Assembly (NCBI RefSeq): GCF_001442625.1
Contig: NZ_LMZQ01000001.1
Coordinates: forward strand, 588,578 to 652,577
Length of the DNA: 64,000 bases
Direction: 5' to 3'
From: Pedobacter ginsenosidimutans
Lineage (GTDB): Bacteria > Bacteroidota > Bacteroidia > Sphingobacteriales > Sphingobacteriaceae
Under the pieces are notes generated by a model that ran no database searches, was not told the DNA's origin, and saw nothing but the letters and a program-made list of their open reading frames with translations. This document shows, piece by piece, positions 8,772 through 18,071 of this stretch. The translations under genes and the position numbers were made by a program. How positions within the stretch are numbered: the first letter of the stretch is position 1; every line of letters starts with the position of its first letter.

Positions 8772-10445
8772 TTATTTTGAAATTTCCAGTGCTTTTTTAT
8801 CTACTTCGGTACCTAAAAGAGTAGCCATTTTTGCTTTAGAAACATCTGTTCCACTAATTTTTACACCTTTTGTTTTTTCTCCCGATACGTCAAACAAAAC
8901 CTTGCTGTTATCAGGGTATTTTAAGTTACTGATATTGATGTTCGAACTGTTCTGGATCATTACAACCGGGCTGGTATCTTCGGTAATTACGTTTATGTTT
9001 TTAAGGAAAATTCCTGCAGCCTCAATAATTTCAATGCCTTTCTTCGCTTTTATGGTTACATTTTCCAGGTGGATATCTTTAATATTCATTTCTGGCAATC
9101 CCCTGAAAAATATGGCTTTTTCAGCACCATTGGCTACTACATCTTTAATGTAAAAGTTTCTGAACTGAGGGGTAGCTTCGGTTACCGGAACTGTTACGGT
9201 TTTAATGGCTTCGCGTTTTTCGCCTGCCAAAGGAACCGGATCAACCGCAGCATAATACATATCGAACAGAATTGCTTCGCCCGGAATATCAATCATGTTG
9301 ATGTTGTTGATGTAAATATTTTCTACCACACCGCCGCGGCCGCGGGTAGTTTTAAAACGCAGGCCAATATCGGTGCCGATAAAAGAACAGTCGTACACCC
9401 AGATATTTTTCGCACCACCACTCATTTCGCTGCCGATTACAAAACCACCATGCGCATGGTAAACCACATTATTTCGAACAATTACATTTTCTGTAGGTAC
9501 GCCACGTTTGCGGCCTGCTTCATCTCTTCCCGATTTAATACAGATCCCATCATCGCCCACATCGAAAGTGCTGCCTTCAATCAGTACGTTTTTGCACGAT
9601 TCTACATCAACACCATCGCCGTTCTGTGCAAACCAGGGGTTTTTTACCTGTAGGTTTCTTAAGGTCAAATCTTCACAAAGTAAAGGATGTAAATTCCATG
9701 CTGGTGAATTTTGAAAGGTAACGCCCTCTAAAAGAATCTTTTTGCAACCTGTTAACACCAACAGATTCGGACGAAGGAAATCTTTTATATCTTCATAATC
9801 GGCTGCTGTTTTACCAGCCTCAATTACGCCTGCATTTTTAGTATTAGAACCTTTAACGGTTTTCTCAGATGGGTACCACATTTTTCCATCGGCCCTCACT
9901 ACGCCACCAGATGCCACCAAGGTTTTCCACTGTGTTTCGGTGAGTTTATCTTTTTTAACCATACGCCAGGCACCACCGTTCCCGTCGATAATTCCTGTAC
10001 CGGTAATGGCTATATTTTCGAGGTTAACACCCGAAATCGGACTCTGGTTTCTCCACGCGGGTTGGCCTTCCCAATTTCCCTGCACCAATTTGTATTGGTT
10101 AAAGTCGTCGGTAAACTGAAGGATTGCATCGCGTTTAAGGTGTAGGTTTACATTACTTTTTAACTCAATAGGGCCGGTTAACCACAAGCCTGATGGAATT
10201 AAAACCACACCACCACCTTTTTGACTTACACTGGCTATGGTTTTATTGATGCTTTGCGTATTTAAGGTAATCCCATCACCCTTTGCTCCAAAGCTGGCAA
10301 TACTAGTGGTATCTTTTTTAAATTTAACCTGCTGGATAACGGGTAAGGCTTGCTTTTGTTGCGCTATGGCAGCACTTGCAGAAGATAAAATTAAGCATGC
10401 CAGAGCTACCTTAATATGGCATAAACTACCAGAAATATGTTTCAT
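8772..10445 (-). CDS. GH28 polygalacturonase (exo-type)
   Basis: The start is set at the ATG at 10445 because a signal peptide follows directly (MKHISGSLCHIKVALACLIL, cleavage near AIAQ); the longer open frame upstream adds only a non-hydrophobic extension. The 557-residue product has the right-handed beta-helix signatures of GH28: NGDGVDVES, VGDDGICIKSG (catalytic aspartates), HGGFVIGSE and RFKTTRGRGG, matching the NxD, DD, GHG and RxK motifs. It hydrolyses polygalacturonate to galacturonate outside the cytoplasm. It is the probable first gene of the operon GH28-GH105-PL10-uxaB-uxaA-uxaC-kdgK, with a candidate operator at 10526-10548. Confidence 0.93.
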   Translation of the reverse strand: MKHISGSLCHIKVALACLILSSASAAIAQQKQALPVIQQVKFKKDTTSIASFGAKGDGITLNTQSINKTIASVSQKGGGVVLIPSGLWLTGPIELKSNVNLHLKRDAILQFTDDFNQYKLVQGNWEGQPAWRNQSPISGVNLENIAITGTGIIDGNGGAWRMVKKDKLTETQWKTLVASGGVVRADGKMWYPSEKTVKGSNTKNAGVIEAGKTAADYEDIKDFLRPNLLVLTGCKKILLEGVTFQNSPAWNLHPLLCEDLTLRNLQVKNPWFAQNGDGVDVESCKNVLIEGSTFDVGDDGICIKSGRDEAGRKRGVPTENVIVRNNVVYHAHGGFVIGSEMSGGAKNIWVYDCSFIGTDIGLRFKTTRGRGGVVENIYINNINMIDIPGEAILFDMYYAAVDPVPLAGEKREAIKTVTVPVTEATPQFRNFYIKDVVANGAEKAIFFRGLPEMNIKDIHLENVTIKAKKGIEIIEAAGIFLKNINVITEDTSPVVMIQNSSNINISNLKYPDNSKVLFDVSGEKTKGVKISGTDVSKAKMATLLGTEVDKKALEISK

Positions 10446-10525
10446 TATTTGCGCTGTTAAATTATACTTGGTTATTGTAATAACAAGTGTACGTTGTTTG
10501 CACTTAAAACAGAAGAGAAATCTAT

Positions 10526-10548
10526 GCAATCGTTACCGGAAAACGAGG
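10526..10548 (-). promoter_or_regulatory. Candidate LacI-type operator upstream of the GH28 operon
   Basis: The sequence GCAATCGTTACCGG followed by AAAACGAGG contains an imperfect dyad, CGTTaCCGGaAAACG. The same TGCAATCGTT[A/C]CCG block recurs upstream of the pectinesterase at 11701-11724. Bacteroidota LacI-family operators often have this CGTT/AACG architecture. No regulator gene is in the window, so the assignment is inference. Confidence 0.4.
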
Positions 10549-10604
10549 TAAAAAACAGCAACAAAACAACCTATTAACACCTGTATATCAATCGCTTAGC
10601 CAAC

Positions 10605-11561
10605 TTATTTCGTCTCTGGATTCCACCCACGGAAAACGTTTTCCAAAATGTAGGCTTTATACTCTTCATCAGTTAATTGGTGCGACCAATTTGCCCTGCT
10701 TTTTGGATCGGCGCCTTTTCCGGTACTTTTATATTCAGCATAATAGGCCGTTTTCTCGTTGCTTTCCTTGCCCCAGTTGTTCCAGCCTTCAGGACGGATT
10801 AAATCTGGCAGTTCGCAGTTGAGGTAGGCAACTTTTGCATAAGGCCTCCATGGCCTGCCTAGATAGAAACTATTGGCTGGTGCATCTCCTTTGATTTTGC
10901 ATTTGTTTAATACATAACCAAATTTTGTAGTATCAGCAGTTGATGCCGCGGTGATATACCCCGCCTTTTTGCAGAAAATGGTGCAGCTTTCGAACCAGGC
11001 TGTAGAAGCTCCGAAAATAAAATCGACCGTTCCTTCGATGTAACAGTTTTTATAATATTGGCGGTTATTGCCACCATAGGTATAAAGTGTATCCTGAAAA
11101 CCTAAAAACCTGCAGTTGGTAAAAATTAATTTATCACCTCCAGCCCAAACCGCAACGGCTTGCCCCACCGGGCCCGATGAATTTTCGAAAGTGATGTTTT
11201 CTGCAGAAAAACCTTCGCCGTAAATATAAAAGCTAGAAGAACCCGATGTACCTTTTTCTTCACCAAAAGCATTCTTCTTTTGGGCGTAGTCATCATAAGT
11301 TAAAATGGTTTCGTTTAGGCTCTCCCCAATAAATTTTACATTCTTTTTAGAGGCTGCCAATATCAGTTTTTCTTTATAAATACCCTTTTTGATAAAAATT
11401 ATGGTTGTTTTGTTCCTGAAATCGGGCACAGCATGTATCGCTTCCTGTACCGTTTTAAAATTTCCACTTCCATCGGCAGCTACCACAAAATCGGGTTTAA
11501 CACCTAGGGCATAAACAGCTGATGAAGTAGTTATCAGTAAGAATAGGATGATTGCTTTCAT
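10605..11561 (-). CDS. Pectin methylesterase, CE8
   Basis: A 318-residue protein with an N-terminal signal peptide (about residues 1-18). It carries the full CE8 motif set: the GFQDTLYTYG segment with the first catalytic Asp, VDFIFGASTAWFES with the second Asp, and LGRPWRPYAKVAYLNC with the conserved Arg and Trp. It would remove methyl groups from homogalacturonan, making it accessible to the PL10 and GH28 enzymes encoded downstream. The gap of 159 bp to GH28 holds its own operator-like site, so CE8 may be a separate transcription unit or the head of the same one. ATG at 11561. Confidence 0.95.
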   Translation of the reverse strand: MKAIILFLLITTSSAVYALGVKPDFVVAADGSGNFKTVQEAIHAVPDFRNKTTIIFIKKGIYKEKLILAASKKNVKFIGESLNETILTYDDYAQKKNAFGEEKGTSGSSSFYIYGEGFSAENITFENSSGPVGQAVAVWAGGDKLIFTNCRFLGFQDTLYTYGGNNRQYYKNCYIEGTVDFIFGASTAWFESCTIFCKKAGYITAASTADTTKFGYVLNKCKIKGDAPANSFYLGRPWRPYAKVAYLNCELPDLIRPEGWNNWGKESNEKTAYYAEYKSTGKGADPKSRANWSHQLTDEEYKAYILENVFRGWNPETK

Positions 11562-11700
11562 ATCAATTTGGTTAGGCTTAAATTAAAATCGGCCACGTAA
11601 AAGTATAAACTTTGTAACGCAGCCGTGTTTTTAAAATATATGATGAACAATTTTAAACATTAATATTCATCAGAAAGAAGTTTTTTAAAGATTAAACATT

Positions 11701-11724
11701 GCAAACGATGTCGGGAACGATTGC
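11701..11724 (-). promoter_or_regulatory. Candidate LacI-type operator upstream of the CE8 gene
   Basis: A 24-base imperfect dyad: GCAAACGA, 8 bases, then AACGATTGC. Read on the minus strand it begins TGCAATCGTTCCCG, matching the site before GH28 at 13 of the first 14 positions. It lies 140 bp upstream of the pectinesterase start. Function is inferred. Confidence 0.4.
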
Positions 11725-11818
11725 ACAATAACAACTTGCCTAAAAATAAAAAAAGACTTAACCTTGTTAGTAAGCTAATTTGATAAAATACATGCGTCTA
11801 CGTCATAAATATAGCATT

Positions 11819-11888
11819 GTCATCCTGAGCTTGTCGAAGGACCTGCCTTAAATGCCTTACATGGCGTTTCGACAGGCTCAACGTGACA
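11819..11888. repeat. Palindromic intergenic repeat, TCCTTCGACAGGCTCA family, copy 1
   Basis: The two ends, TGTCATCCTGAGCTTGTCGAA and the inverse of TGTCACGTTGAGCCTGTCGAA, pair at 17 of 21 positions, giving a long hairpin. It lies in the 481-bp divergent region between CE8 and GH43, which has no gene but holds this repeat, the operator candidate and a second repeat at 11946-11995. Related copies are at 18644-18765 and 62659-62777. Confidence 0.75.
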
Positions 11889-11945
11889 AATTCGAAATGA
11901 ACTACAAATATGATACATACAGCCTCTAAATTACAAGCCGCATTA

Positions 11946-11995
11946 AGATTAGCTTTGCTGAGCACTTCGTGGTTCCCGCCTGCGCGGGAATGACG
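11946..11995. repeat. Intergenic repeat, GAGCACTTCGTGGTTC family, copy 1
   Basis: The block from AGATTAGCTTTGCTGAGC through CACTTCGTGGTTC recurs inverted at the right edge of the window (63970-64000). It ends in a small GC-rich hairpin, TTCCCGCctgCGCGGGAA. Confidence 0.65.
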
Positions 11996-12042
11996 TAACG
12001 CTAAATAAATAACTGACCAAATATTAAAAACATCATTGTATA

Positions 12043-13683
12043 ATGAAACATCTATTTAGTTTAATCCTCGTTTTAAGTTTTAGCATAAATACCTTTGCCC
12101 AACCTGCTCCAAAAAGTGGGTATATATCTAAAGTTTGGGTTTCTGACTTAGGTAACGGAACCTATAAAAACCCCGTTATCAATGCCGATTATTCTGATCC
12201 TGACGCTATCAGGGTGGGGGATGATTTTTACATGATCGCCTCCAGTTTTGATGCTATCCCAGGCTTGCCGATCCTGCATTCGAGAGATTTGGTCAATTGG
12301 AAAATAATCGGCCATGCCTTAAAACGCCAGCCTCCATTTGAGCATTTCGAAAAAACACAGCATGGTAATGGCGTTTGGGCACCTTCTATCCGCTACCATA
12401 ATGGCGAATTCTACATCTATTATCCCGACCCTGATTTTGGGATTTATTTGACAAAGGCTAAAACCATAACAGGAGCCTGGTCTGCACCAAAATTGGTCGC
12501 CGCAGGTAAAGGATTGATTGATCCCTGTCCGTTTTGGGATGAAGATGGCAAGGCCTACCTTGCTTACGCCTACGCAGGAAGCCGTGCGGGCATAAAAAGT
12601 GTTTTGGCTATTATGCCATTAAGCAGCGACGGATCAGCAGCTACAGAAACCGGCAGAATTGTATACGATGGCCACGAACTCGACCCAACCATTGAAGGTC
12701 CAAAAGTTTATAAACGCAACGGTTATTACTATTTGTTTGCACCAGCAGGGGGAGTTTCTACAGGCTGGCAATTAATTTTGAGAAGTAAAAATATCTACGG
12801 ACCATATGAAAGAAAGGTAGCCATGGATCAAGGAAAATCTTCGGTAAATGGCCCTCATCAAGGTGCCTGGGTAAATACTCAAACAGGCGAAGATTGGTTT
12901 CTTCATTTTCAGGATAAAGATGCTTATGGTCGCGTGGTTCACCTCCAGCCGATGAAATGGATCAATAACTGGCCTATTATCGGGCTTGATGCAGATGGCG
13001 ACGGCAAAGGCGAACCGGTTATCACCTATAAAAAACCAAATGTGGGCAAGGTTTATCCGATTGAAACACCTGAAGAAAGTGATGAATTTACCACGCCAAA
13101 ACTAGGCTTACAATGGCAATGGCAGGCCAATCCGCAACCAACCTGGTTATTTACTGATGCAGGCAGGGGTTTATTAAAGGTATACACTTCGAAAATTCCT
13201 GATGATGCCAAAAATCTTTGGGATGTTCCGAACCTGTTGATGCAGAAATTTCCTGCTGATGAATTTATGGCAACAACAAAGCTCTTGTTTAAACCTAACC
13301 CAAAATTGGAAAACGAAAAAACGGGTTTAGTGGTGATGGGGAGAAGTTATGCGCAGATTAGTATTAAAAGCAAAAAAGACGGATTGTACCTTATGTACGG
13401 TGCTTGCCAAAGTGCCGACAAGGGAAAAACCGAAAATGAAAAGGAAATTGCTAAACTAAAATCGGGTTCAGTATATTTCAGGGTTAAAGTTACTATTGGT
13501 GCAAAATGCCAGTTTAGTTACAGTGAAGATGGAACTCGTTTTACGGATGTAGGAGATGAGTTCCAGGCCACCGCAGGCCAATGGATCGGCGCAAAAATGG
13601 GAATATTTGCCACCAGAGATACCCAAACCAATGATTCAGGAATTGCCGAATACGATTGGTTCCGTGTACAAACATTAAAATAA
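12043..13683 (+). CDS. GH43 glycoside hydrolase (arabinan/xylan-type) with C-terminal lectin-like domain
   Basis: A 546-residue secreted enzyme with a signal peptide of about 19 residues. The five-bladed propeller of GH43 covers about residues 30-340. Visible are NADYSDPDAIRVGDDFYM with the catalytic base Asp near residue 50, LIDPCPFWDEDGKAYLAY with the pKa-modulating Asp near 160, and the TIEGPKVYKRNGYYYLF acid Glu near 212. The last 200 residues, beginning ESDEFTTPKLGLQWQW, match the concanavalin-like C-terminal domain of beta-xylosidase/arabinofuranosidase members. It probably trims arabinose-rich side chains of pectin. The CE12 gene starts 5 bp downstream, giving a two-gene operon divergent from CE8. 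Confidence 0.9.
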   Translation: MKHLFSLILVLSFSINTFAQPAPKSGYISKVWVSDLGNGTYKNPVINADYSDPDAIRVGDDFYMIASSFDAIPGLPILHSRDLVNWKIIGHALKRQPPFEHFEKTQHGNGVWAPSIRYHNGEFYIYYPDPDFGIYLTKAKTITGAWSAPKLVAAGKGLIDPCPFWDEDGKAYLAYAYAGSRAGIKSVLAIMPLSSDGSAATETGRIVYDGHELDPTIEGPKVYKRNGYYYLFAPAGGVSTGWQLILRSKNIYGPYERKVAMDQGKSSVNGPHQGAWVNTQTGEDWFLHFQDKDAYGRVVHLQPMKWINNWPIIGLDADGDGKGEPVITYKKPNVGKVYPIETPEESDEFTTPKLGLQWQWQANPQPTWLFTDAGRGLLKVYTSKIPDDAKNLWDVPNLLMQKFPADEFMATTKLLFKPNPKLENEKTGLVVMGRSYAQISIKSKKDGLYLMYGACQSADKGKTENEKEIAKLKSGSVYFRVKVTIGAKCQFSYSEDGTRFTDVGDEFQATAGQWIGAKMGIFATRDTQTNDSGIAEYDWFRVQTLK

Positions 13684-13688
13684 CAAAG

Positions 13689-14480
13689 ATGAAAAAACAT
13701 AAATACCTTATCGCAGCCCTTGGCACCGTTTTACTGATGTCTTTCATTGTAAAACCCAAACCTGTTAAAATTTATTTAATCGGCGATTCTACCGTAGCAG
13801 ACTATACTTTAGATGAAGGTTATCTACAGAAAAAGTATCCCATTACAGGTTGGGGACAGGTTTTTCAACAGTTCTTTAAAAAAGACAGCTTAAAAAAATT
13901 AAACAGGCTGATTAAAAGCGACAGCGCTTTGGTTATTGATAAAGCAAAAGGGGGAAGAAGTACCAGAACTTTTTTTGAAGAGGGAAGGTGGAAGGAAGTC
14001 TTATCAACCTTGGAAAAGAATGATCTTGTATTGATCCAGTTCGGACACAACGATGCCGCGAAAGATAAACCCGAACGTTATGTTGATATTCCTGGCTATA
14101 AAGATTTTTTAAGGATGTACGTGAAAGAAACAAGAGCAAAAGGTGCTTTACCGATCCTGGTCACACCAGTTACACGCAATTACCCCTGGAAAGATGGCAA
14201 ATTGGGCAGTGCACATGGCGAATATCCACAAGCGGTGAAAGATGTTGCCAAAGAATTAAATACCCCCCTTATAGATTTAACCTCACTTTCAGCTAGTTTT
14301 TTCACTACAAAAGGCAATGAATTTGTAAGCAAACATTACTTTATGAATTTAGACTCAGCCAAATATGAGGCTTATCCAAAAGGACAAAAAGATAATACCC
14401 ACTTCCAACCAGAAGGTGCCAAAGCAGTTGCACAGTTGATTTACAATGAATTAAAAAACATTAACCGCAAGACGAATTAA
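13689..14480 (+). CDS. Rhamnogalacturonan acetylesterase, CE12-like SGNH hydrolase
   Basis: The start is taken at the ATG at 13689, five bases after the GH43 stop, since it opens directly into a signal peptide (MKKHKYLIAALGTVLLM); the longer frame would overlap GH43. The 263-residue product has the SGNH blocks: IGDSTVADYT with nucleophile Ser, GGRSTRTF with Gly, IQFGHNDAA with Asn, and a C-terminal DNTHFQPEGA with Asp and His. CE12 enzymes remove acetyl groups from rhamnogalacturonan I. This fits the rest of the locus, which also has a rhamnogalacturonyl hydrolase. Confidence 0.92.
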   Translation: MKKHKYLIAALGTVLLMSFIVKPKPVKIYLIGDSTVADYTLDEGYLQKKYPITGWGQVFQQFFKKDSLKKLNRLIKSDSALVIDKAKGGRSTRTFFEEGRWKEVLSTLEKNDLVLIQFGHNDAAKDKPERYVDIPGYKDFLRMYVKETRAKGALPILVTPVTRNYPWKDGKLGSAHGEYPQAVKDVAKELNTPLIDLTSLSASFFTTKGNEFVSKHYFMNLDSAKYEAYPKGQKDNTHFQPEGAKAVAQLIYNELKNINRKTN

Positions 14481-14509
14481 GGAAAAGATATTACCTAACA
14501 GCGTATAAA

Positions 14510-14761
14510 TTACAATTCTTCCGAACTTTCCGGCAGATGATCATACTCTCCTTTCCAGGCATAAAAACCAAATATCATCAATCCCAAACTGATCGGGAGG
14601 AAAATAAACAGGATAATTGCCCATTGCAATATGGTATTGGTACGTTCTATATCCGAATGGGTCAAGCCCACTTTATCTATCGCCTGGATAAACAAAAATG
14701 TCATTGTTAATGGCCCTAAAACCATCCAAACCAAGCCTAAAAATTTCTTTAACGTATTCAT
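14510..14761 (-). CDS. Small two-helix membrane protein, DUF6814-like
   Basis: An 83-residue protein with two hydrophobic segments (about residues 8-27 and 45-68) and an acidic C-terminus (HLPESSEEL). It begins 11 bases after the stop of the MHS-type transporter on the same strand, so the two are probably co-expressed. Small proteins of this appearance follow MHS transporters in several Bacteroidota as far as I recall; an accessory role is an inference. No catalytic motif is visible. Confidence 0.75.
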   Translation of the reverse strand: MNTLKKFLGLVWMVLGPLTMTFLFIQAIDKVGLTHSDIERTNTILQWAIILFIFLPISLGLMIFGFYAWKGEYDHLPESSEEL

Positions 14762-14772
14762 CTTCTTCGTAT

Positions 14773-16296
14773 CTAGTCGTTAATATTTTCGTCTCTTTTA
14801 TTCGATAAATAAATTGCGCCAATAACTAAGCTCAGTGCCGCTATACCTATCGGATACCATAATCCTGATAATGGTGTAGAACCAGAAAAGCTTGCAATTA
14901 GTGTTGCAATAAATGGTACAAGCCCTCCAAAAACACCGTTGCCGATATGATAAGGCAAAGACATAGAGGTGTACCTGATTTTAGTCGGGAATAACTCAAC
15001 AAGGAAAGCTGCAATTGGCCCGTAAACCATCGTAACCAGCAAAATCTGGAAGAAGATTAAACCGACAAATTTCCAGAATACTGGCGTAGGCAAAACTTTA
15101 TCTTTTATTACTTCTTTGCCCAGGAGAATCCCCTTGGTTGCAGAAACCGTATCGGTTTGCACCTTATTAAAGGATGCACCGTTTCTAAGCATTACTTTGG
15201 TAGAAACTGTTCGCAAGCTATCAGTTGAATTCGCAATTAAAACAGAAGTTACCTGAGCTGGGCTCGCAGATAAAATATCAGCCTGTTCAACTTTTGTGTA
15301 ATTGGTATCATCCAAAAATAGCTGATAGATTGGGCGGTAGAAAAGAATCCCCAAAAGCATACCGCTCAGCATAATCCATTTCCGGCCAACTTTATCACTC
15401 CAGGCACCAAAAACCACAAAAAATGGCGTGGCAAAAGCGATTCCCCAAAGTAAAATATACCTCGAGTCGTTAAAATCTAATTTACAGGTATTCTCTAAAA
15501 ATGATTGTGCATAAAATTGACCTGTATACCAGATTACCCCTTGCCCCATAGTAGCACCAAATAACGCCAGAAGTACCATTTTAAAATTCGCTTTGTTATT
15601 GAAACTCTCTTTTAGCGGATTTTTCGATACATTTCCCTCAGCCTTTAATTTAGAAAACATGGGCGATTCGTGCATTTTCATGCGAATGTAAATCGAAACC
15701 ACTACCAGTATAATCGATAACAGAAATGGGATTCTCCAGCCCCAATCGCCAAAAGTTTCAGCACCTAAAATATTCTTTGTAATTACGATAATCCCCAGCG
15801 AAAGGAACAAACCCAAAGTTGCGGTAGTTTGGATCCAGCTGGTAAAAAAACCCCGTTTATCTTTAGGTGCGTGCTCTGCCACGTAAGTTGCAGCTCCACC
15901 ATACTCTCCGCCAAGGGCTAATCCCTGAATCAGCCTTAATATTAAAACCAAAATTGGTGCGGCATAACCAATGCTTTTGTAGGATGGGATTAAGCCGATA
16001 AAAAATGTCGATCCACCCATCAGCACCAAAGTGAGCAAGAAGGTATATTTTCTGCCGATTAAATCGCCAAGCCTGCCAAAAACCAATGCGCCAAAGGGAC
16101 GAACGATAAAACCTGCTGCGAAAATAGCCAAAGTGTTGATCAGGGCAGATGCCCCTGCATCTTCTGGAAACAATTGATGACCAATGATAACTGCAAGGCT
16201 ACCAAAAATGTAAAAATCATACCATTCAATCAGCGTGCCTAACGATGATGCACCGATTACTTTAAAAATATTGTTCTTGGGTAAAGTGTCGCTCAT
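14773..16296 (-). CDS. MFS transporter, metabolite:H+ symporter (MHS) family
   Basis: A twelve-helix secondary transporter. The start at 16296 (MSDTLPKNN) is preferred because the preceding residues of the longer frame are atypical; an alternative lies at 16350. ASSLGTLIEWYDFYIFG opens helix 1, FGRLGDLIGRKYTFLL is the MFS signature in loop 2-3, and RLIQGLALGGEYGGAATYVAEH is characteristic of the ProP/ShiA-like MHS group. Unusually, about 95 residues with many Ser, Thr and Asn are inserted between helices (roughly residues 330-420 of the product), where close relatives have a short loop. The substrate is unknown; the location next to the pectin genes makes an organic acid or sugar acid plausible but unproven. 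Confidence 0.85.
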   Translation of the reverse strand: MSDTLPKNNIFKVIGASSLGTLIEWYDFYIFGSLAVIIGHQLFPEDAGASALINTLAIFAAGFIVRPFGALVFGRLGDLIGRKYTFLLTLVLMGGSTFFIGLIPSYKSIGYAAPILVLILRLIQGLALGGEYGGAATYVAEHAPKDKRGFFTSWIQTTATLGLFLSLGIIVITKNILGAETFGDWGWRIPFLLSIILVVVSIYIRMKMHESPMFSKLKAEGNVSKNPLKESFNNKANFKMVLLALFGATMGQGVIWYTGQFYAQSFLENTCKLDFNDSRYILLWGIAFATPFFVVFGAWSDKVGRKWIMLSGMLLGILFYRPIYQLFLDDTNYTKVEQADILSASPAQVTSVLIANSTDSLRTVSTKVMLRNGASFNKVQTDTVSATKGILLGKEVIKDKVLPTPVFWKFVGLIFFQILLVTMVYGPIAAFLVELFPTKIRYTSMSLPYHIGNGVFGGLVPFIATLIASFSGSTPLSGLWYPIGIAALSLVIGAIYLSNKRDENIND

Positions 16297-16447
16297 AAGA
16301 AATAAGAATATTTGGTTTCCCAAGATAAACATTTGCATGAAAATCGGCAACCTGTACTGTCTGTCATTTAATTTGTTACATTACCAAACATTTTGGCTTT
16401 AGTTTTGTATTTTCAACCGTAACGAATTTATTTCCCATTAAGATTAT

Positions 16448-17338
16448 ATGCTTTTAATACAAAACATCAGGTTAAGTAGAATTTTAAGAAATACGTGGCA
16501 TGTTGATCTGATCATGATTGCCTCTTGTACCGCGGCTTACTTTGTACGCGAGTATTTAATTGCGCATCATTTCTCCATTCCATCCATTATTCCAACGGTT
16601 TTAGGTACAGCTATCGCCTTTTTTATCGGTTTTAACAATAACCAGGCTTACGATAGGTGGTGGGAAGCCCGAAAAATATGGGGCGCTTTGGTAAACGATT
16701 CCCGCTCTTTTGCAAGGGCATTGATCAATTATGTTGATGAAGATGATGAAAGTGTAAAACGGATGATTTACAGGCACGTCGCCTTTTTGTATGCACTAAA
16801 GGCCAACTTAAGAAACACTGTTGACGAAATTTACACCAAATATTTATCTGAAGCAGATTTAAAAGAAATAAAAAAACATAACAATGCGCATAATGCGATT
16901 TTAAATATACAATCGAGAGATTTACAGAAATTATCAAAAGCTAATGCCATTGATGGTTTTCGCTTTATCGAAATTAACGAGATGTTAACCCGGTTCTCCG
17001 ATTCGATGGGTATGAGCGAACGCATTAAAAACACCATATTCCCTACCACCTATACCTATTTAACCAAAGTGTTTATCTGGTTATTTGTGGTAACATTTAC
17101 CCTGGTAATCAGTCAGGATGCCGGGCCTGCAGCCATATTTTTGGGCTGGTTAATTGGTTTCGTATTTGTATCTACGCAGATTAATGGAATGAGCCTCGTT
17201 AATCCTTTCGAAAACAATTCAGCAGGTGTTCCGCTTAACCAGATTACGAGAACGATAGAGATCAATCTTTTGCAAATGCTCGAAGAAGACGAGATTCCAG
17301 AGCCCGTTAAGCCGATTAATGACGAATATGTCCTTTAA
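16448..17338 (+). CDS. Bestrophin-family anion channel
   Basis: A 296-residue bestrophin homologue (RFP-TM, UPF0187). Bacterial members form pentameric channels in the inner membrane. The family hallmarks are PTVLGTAIAFFIGFNNNQAYDRWWEARKIWG near residues 55-80, in which the Asn-rich stretch and the YDRWWEAR motif line the neck, and GWLIGFVFVSTQINGMSLVNPFENN near residue 240. The stop overlaps the convergent next gene by 4 bp. The gene is monocistronic, and ion selectivity cannot be judged from sequence. Confidence 0.9.
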   Translation: MLLIQNIRLSRILRNTWHVDLIMIASCTAAYFVREYLIAHHFSIPSIIPTVLGTAIAFFIGFNNNQAYDRWWEARKIWGALVNDSRSFARALINYVDEDDESVKRMIYRHVAFLYALKANLRNTVDEIYTKYLSEADLKEIKKHNNAHNAILNIQSRDLQKLSKANAIDGFRFIEINEMLTRFSDSMGMSERIKNTIFPTTYTYLTKVFIWLFVVTFTLVISQDAGPAAIFLGWLIGFVFVSTQINGMSLVNPFENNSAGVPLNQITRTIEINLLQMLEEDEIPEPVKPINDEYVL

Positions 17339-17964
17339 GCTTTAACTGTTTTCTTACCTATAAATATGAACAAAAGAGATAAAAGCCAGAAGATAAACAG
17401 GATCACAATCGCATTCAGAACAGCTTTAGGATAACCCAGCTGTACGACATCGATAAACGGATAGGGGTATTTATTAATCAAATAACCCCTAACCACAATA
17501 AATACGACATAAAGCAATGGATAAGCTAGCCAGGTGGTGGCCTGCCTGTATTGCAATGTTGATTTTTTAACGAAGAAAATCCAGAAAAATAAAAAGATCA
17601 ATGGGCTTACCACATGCAAAAGCTCATCGGCCAACCTGGCCCAGCCTACAGGCGAAGCCAAACCACGCAGGGCTATATTGTAAATCAGACCTACCACTAC
17701 AATGTAGATTGTTATCGCGGTTAAAGTAGATGCTTTAGTAAATAAACTCCCTGATTCAGCTCGTTTAACAAAAGATAAGCTGGTAAAGCAAATGGCAACG
17801 ATAATATTGGTTATTACCGTAAAATATGATAAAAATACCTTAAGCGTTGCAGGATAATCATTATTCAAAAGTTGTAAACTTACATGGAATTGAAGTGCCA
17901 GGGAAAACCATACAACAATAGCAGCACAAATAACAAAAGGCCTGAAATTTTCTTTTAAATCCAT
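17335..17964 (-). CDS. Pr6Pr-family integral membrane protein
   Basis: A 209-residue protein with six hydrophobic helices and the family segment LRGLASPVGWARLADELLHVVSPL near residue 105, where an ADxLLHxxxP-like motif is conserved in the Pr6Pr/AIG1-like membrane family. The eukaryotic relatives include FAHFA hydrolases, which use Thr and His; the His of the LLHVVSP motif would correspond to that residue. The bacterial function is not known. Its 3' end overlaps the bestrophin stop by 4 bp in convergent orientation. Confidence 0.75.
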   Translation of the reverse strand: MDLKENFRPFVICAAIVVWFSLALQFHVSLQLLNNDYPATLKVFLSYFTVITNIIVAICFTSLSFVKRAESGSLFTKASTLTAITIYIVVVGLIYNIALRGLASPVGWARLADELLHVVSPLIFLFFWIFFVKKSTLQYRQATTWLAYPLLYVVFIVVRGYLINKYPYPFIDVVQLGYPKAVLNAIVILFIFWLLSLLFIFIGKKTVKA

Positions 17965-18071
17965 AAGCTAACACTGAGTATGATAGAAAAGTAGGAAATT
18001 AATGTGGATGAATAAAATTTAATGCCCTTTATTACTAAGGCTTAATTTTTCAATCTTTGTTTTCAGGGCTA

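Noticed and set aside
9069..9653. 194-residue frame on the plus strand inside the GH28 gene
   Set aside because: Shadow of a strongly supported beta-helix coding region; its sequence is low-complexity and has no start context.
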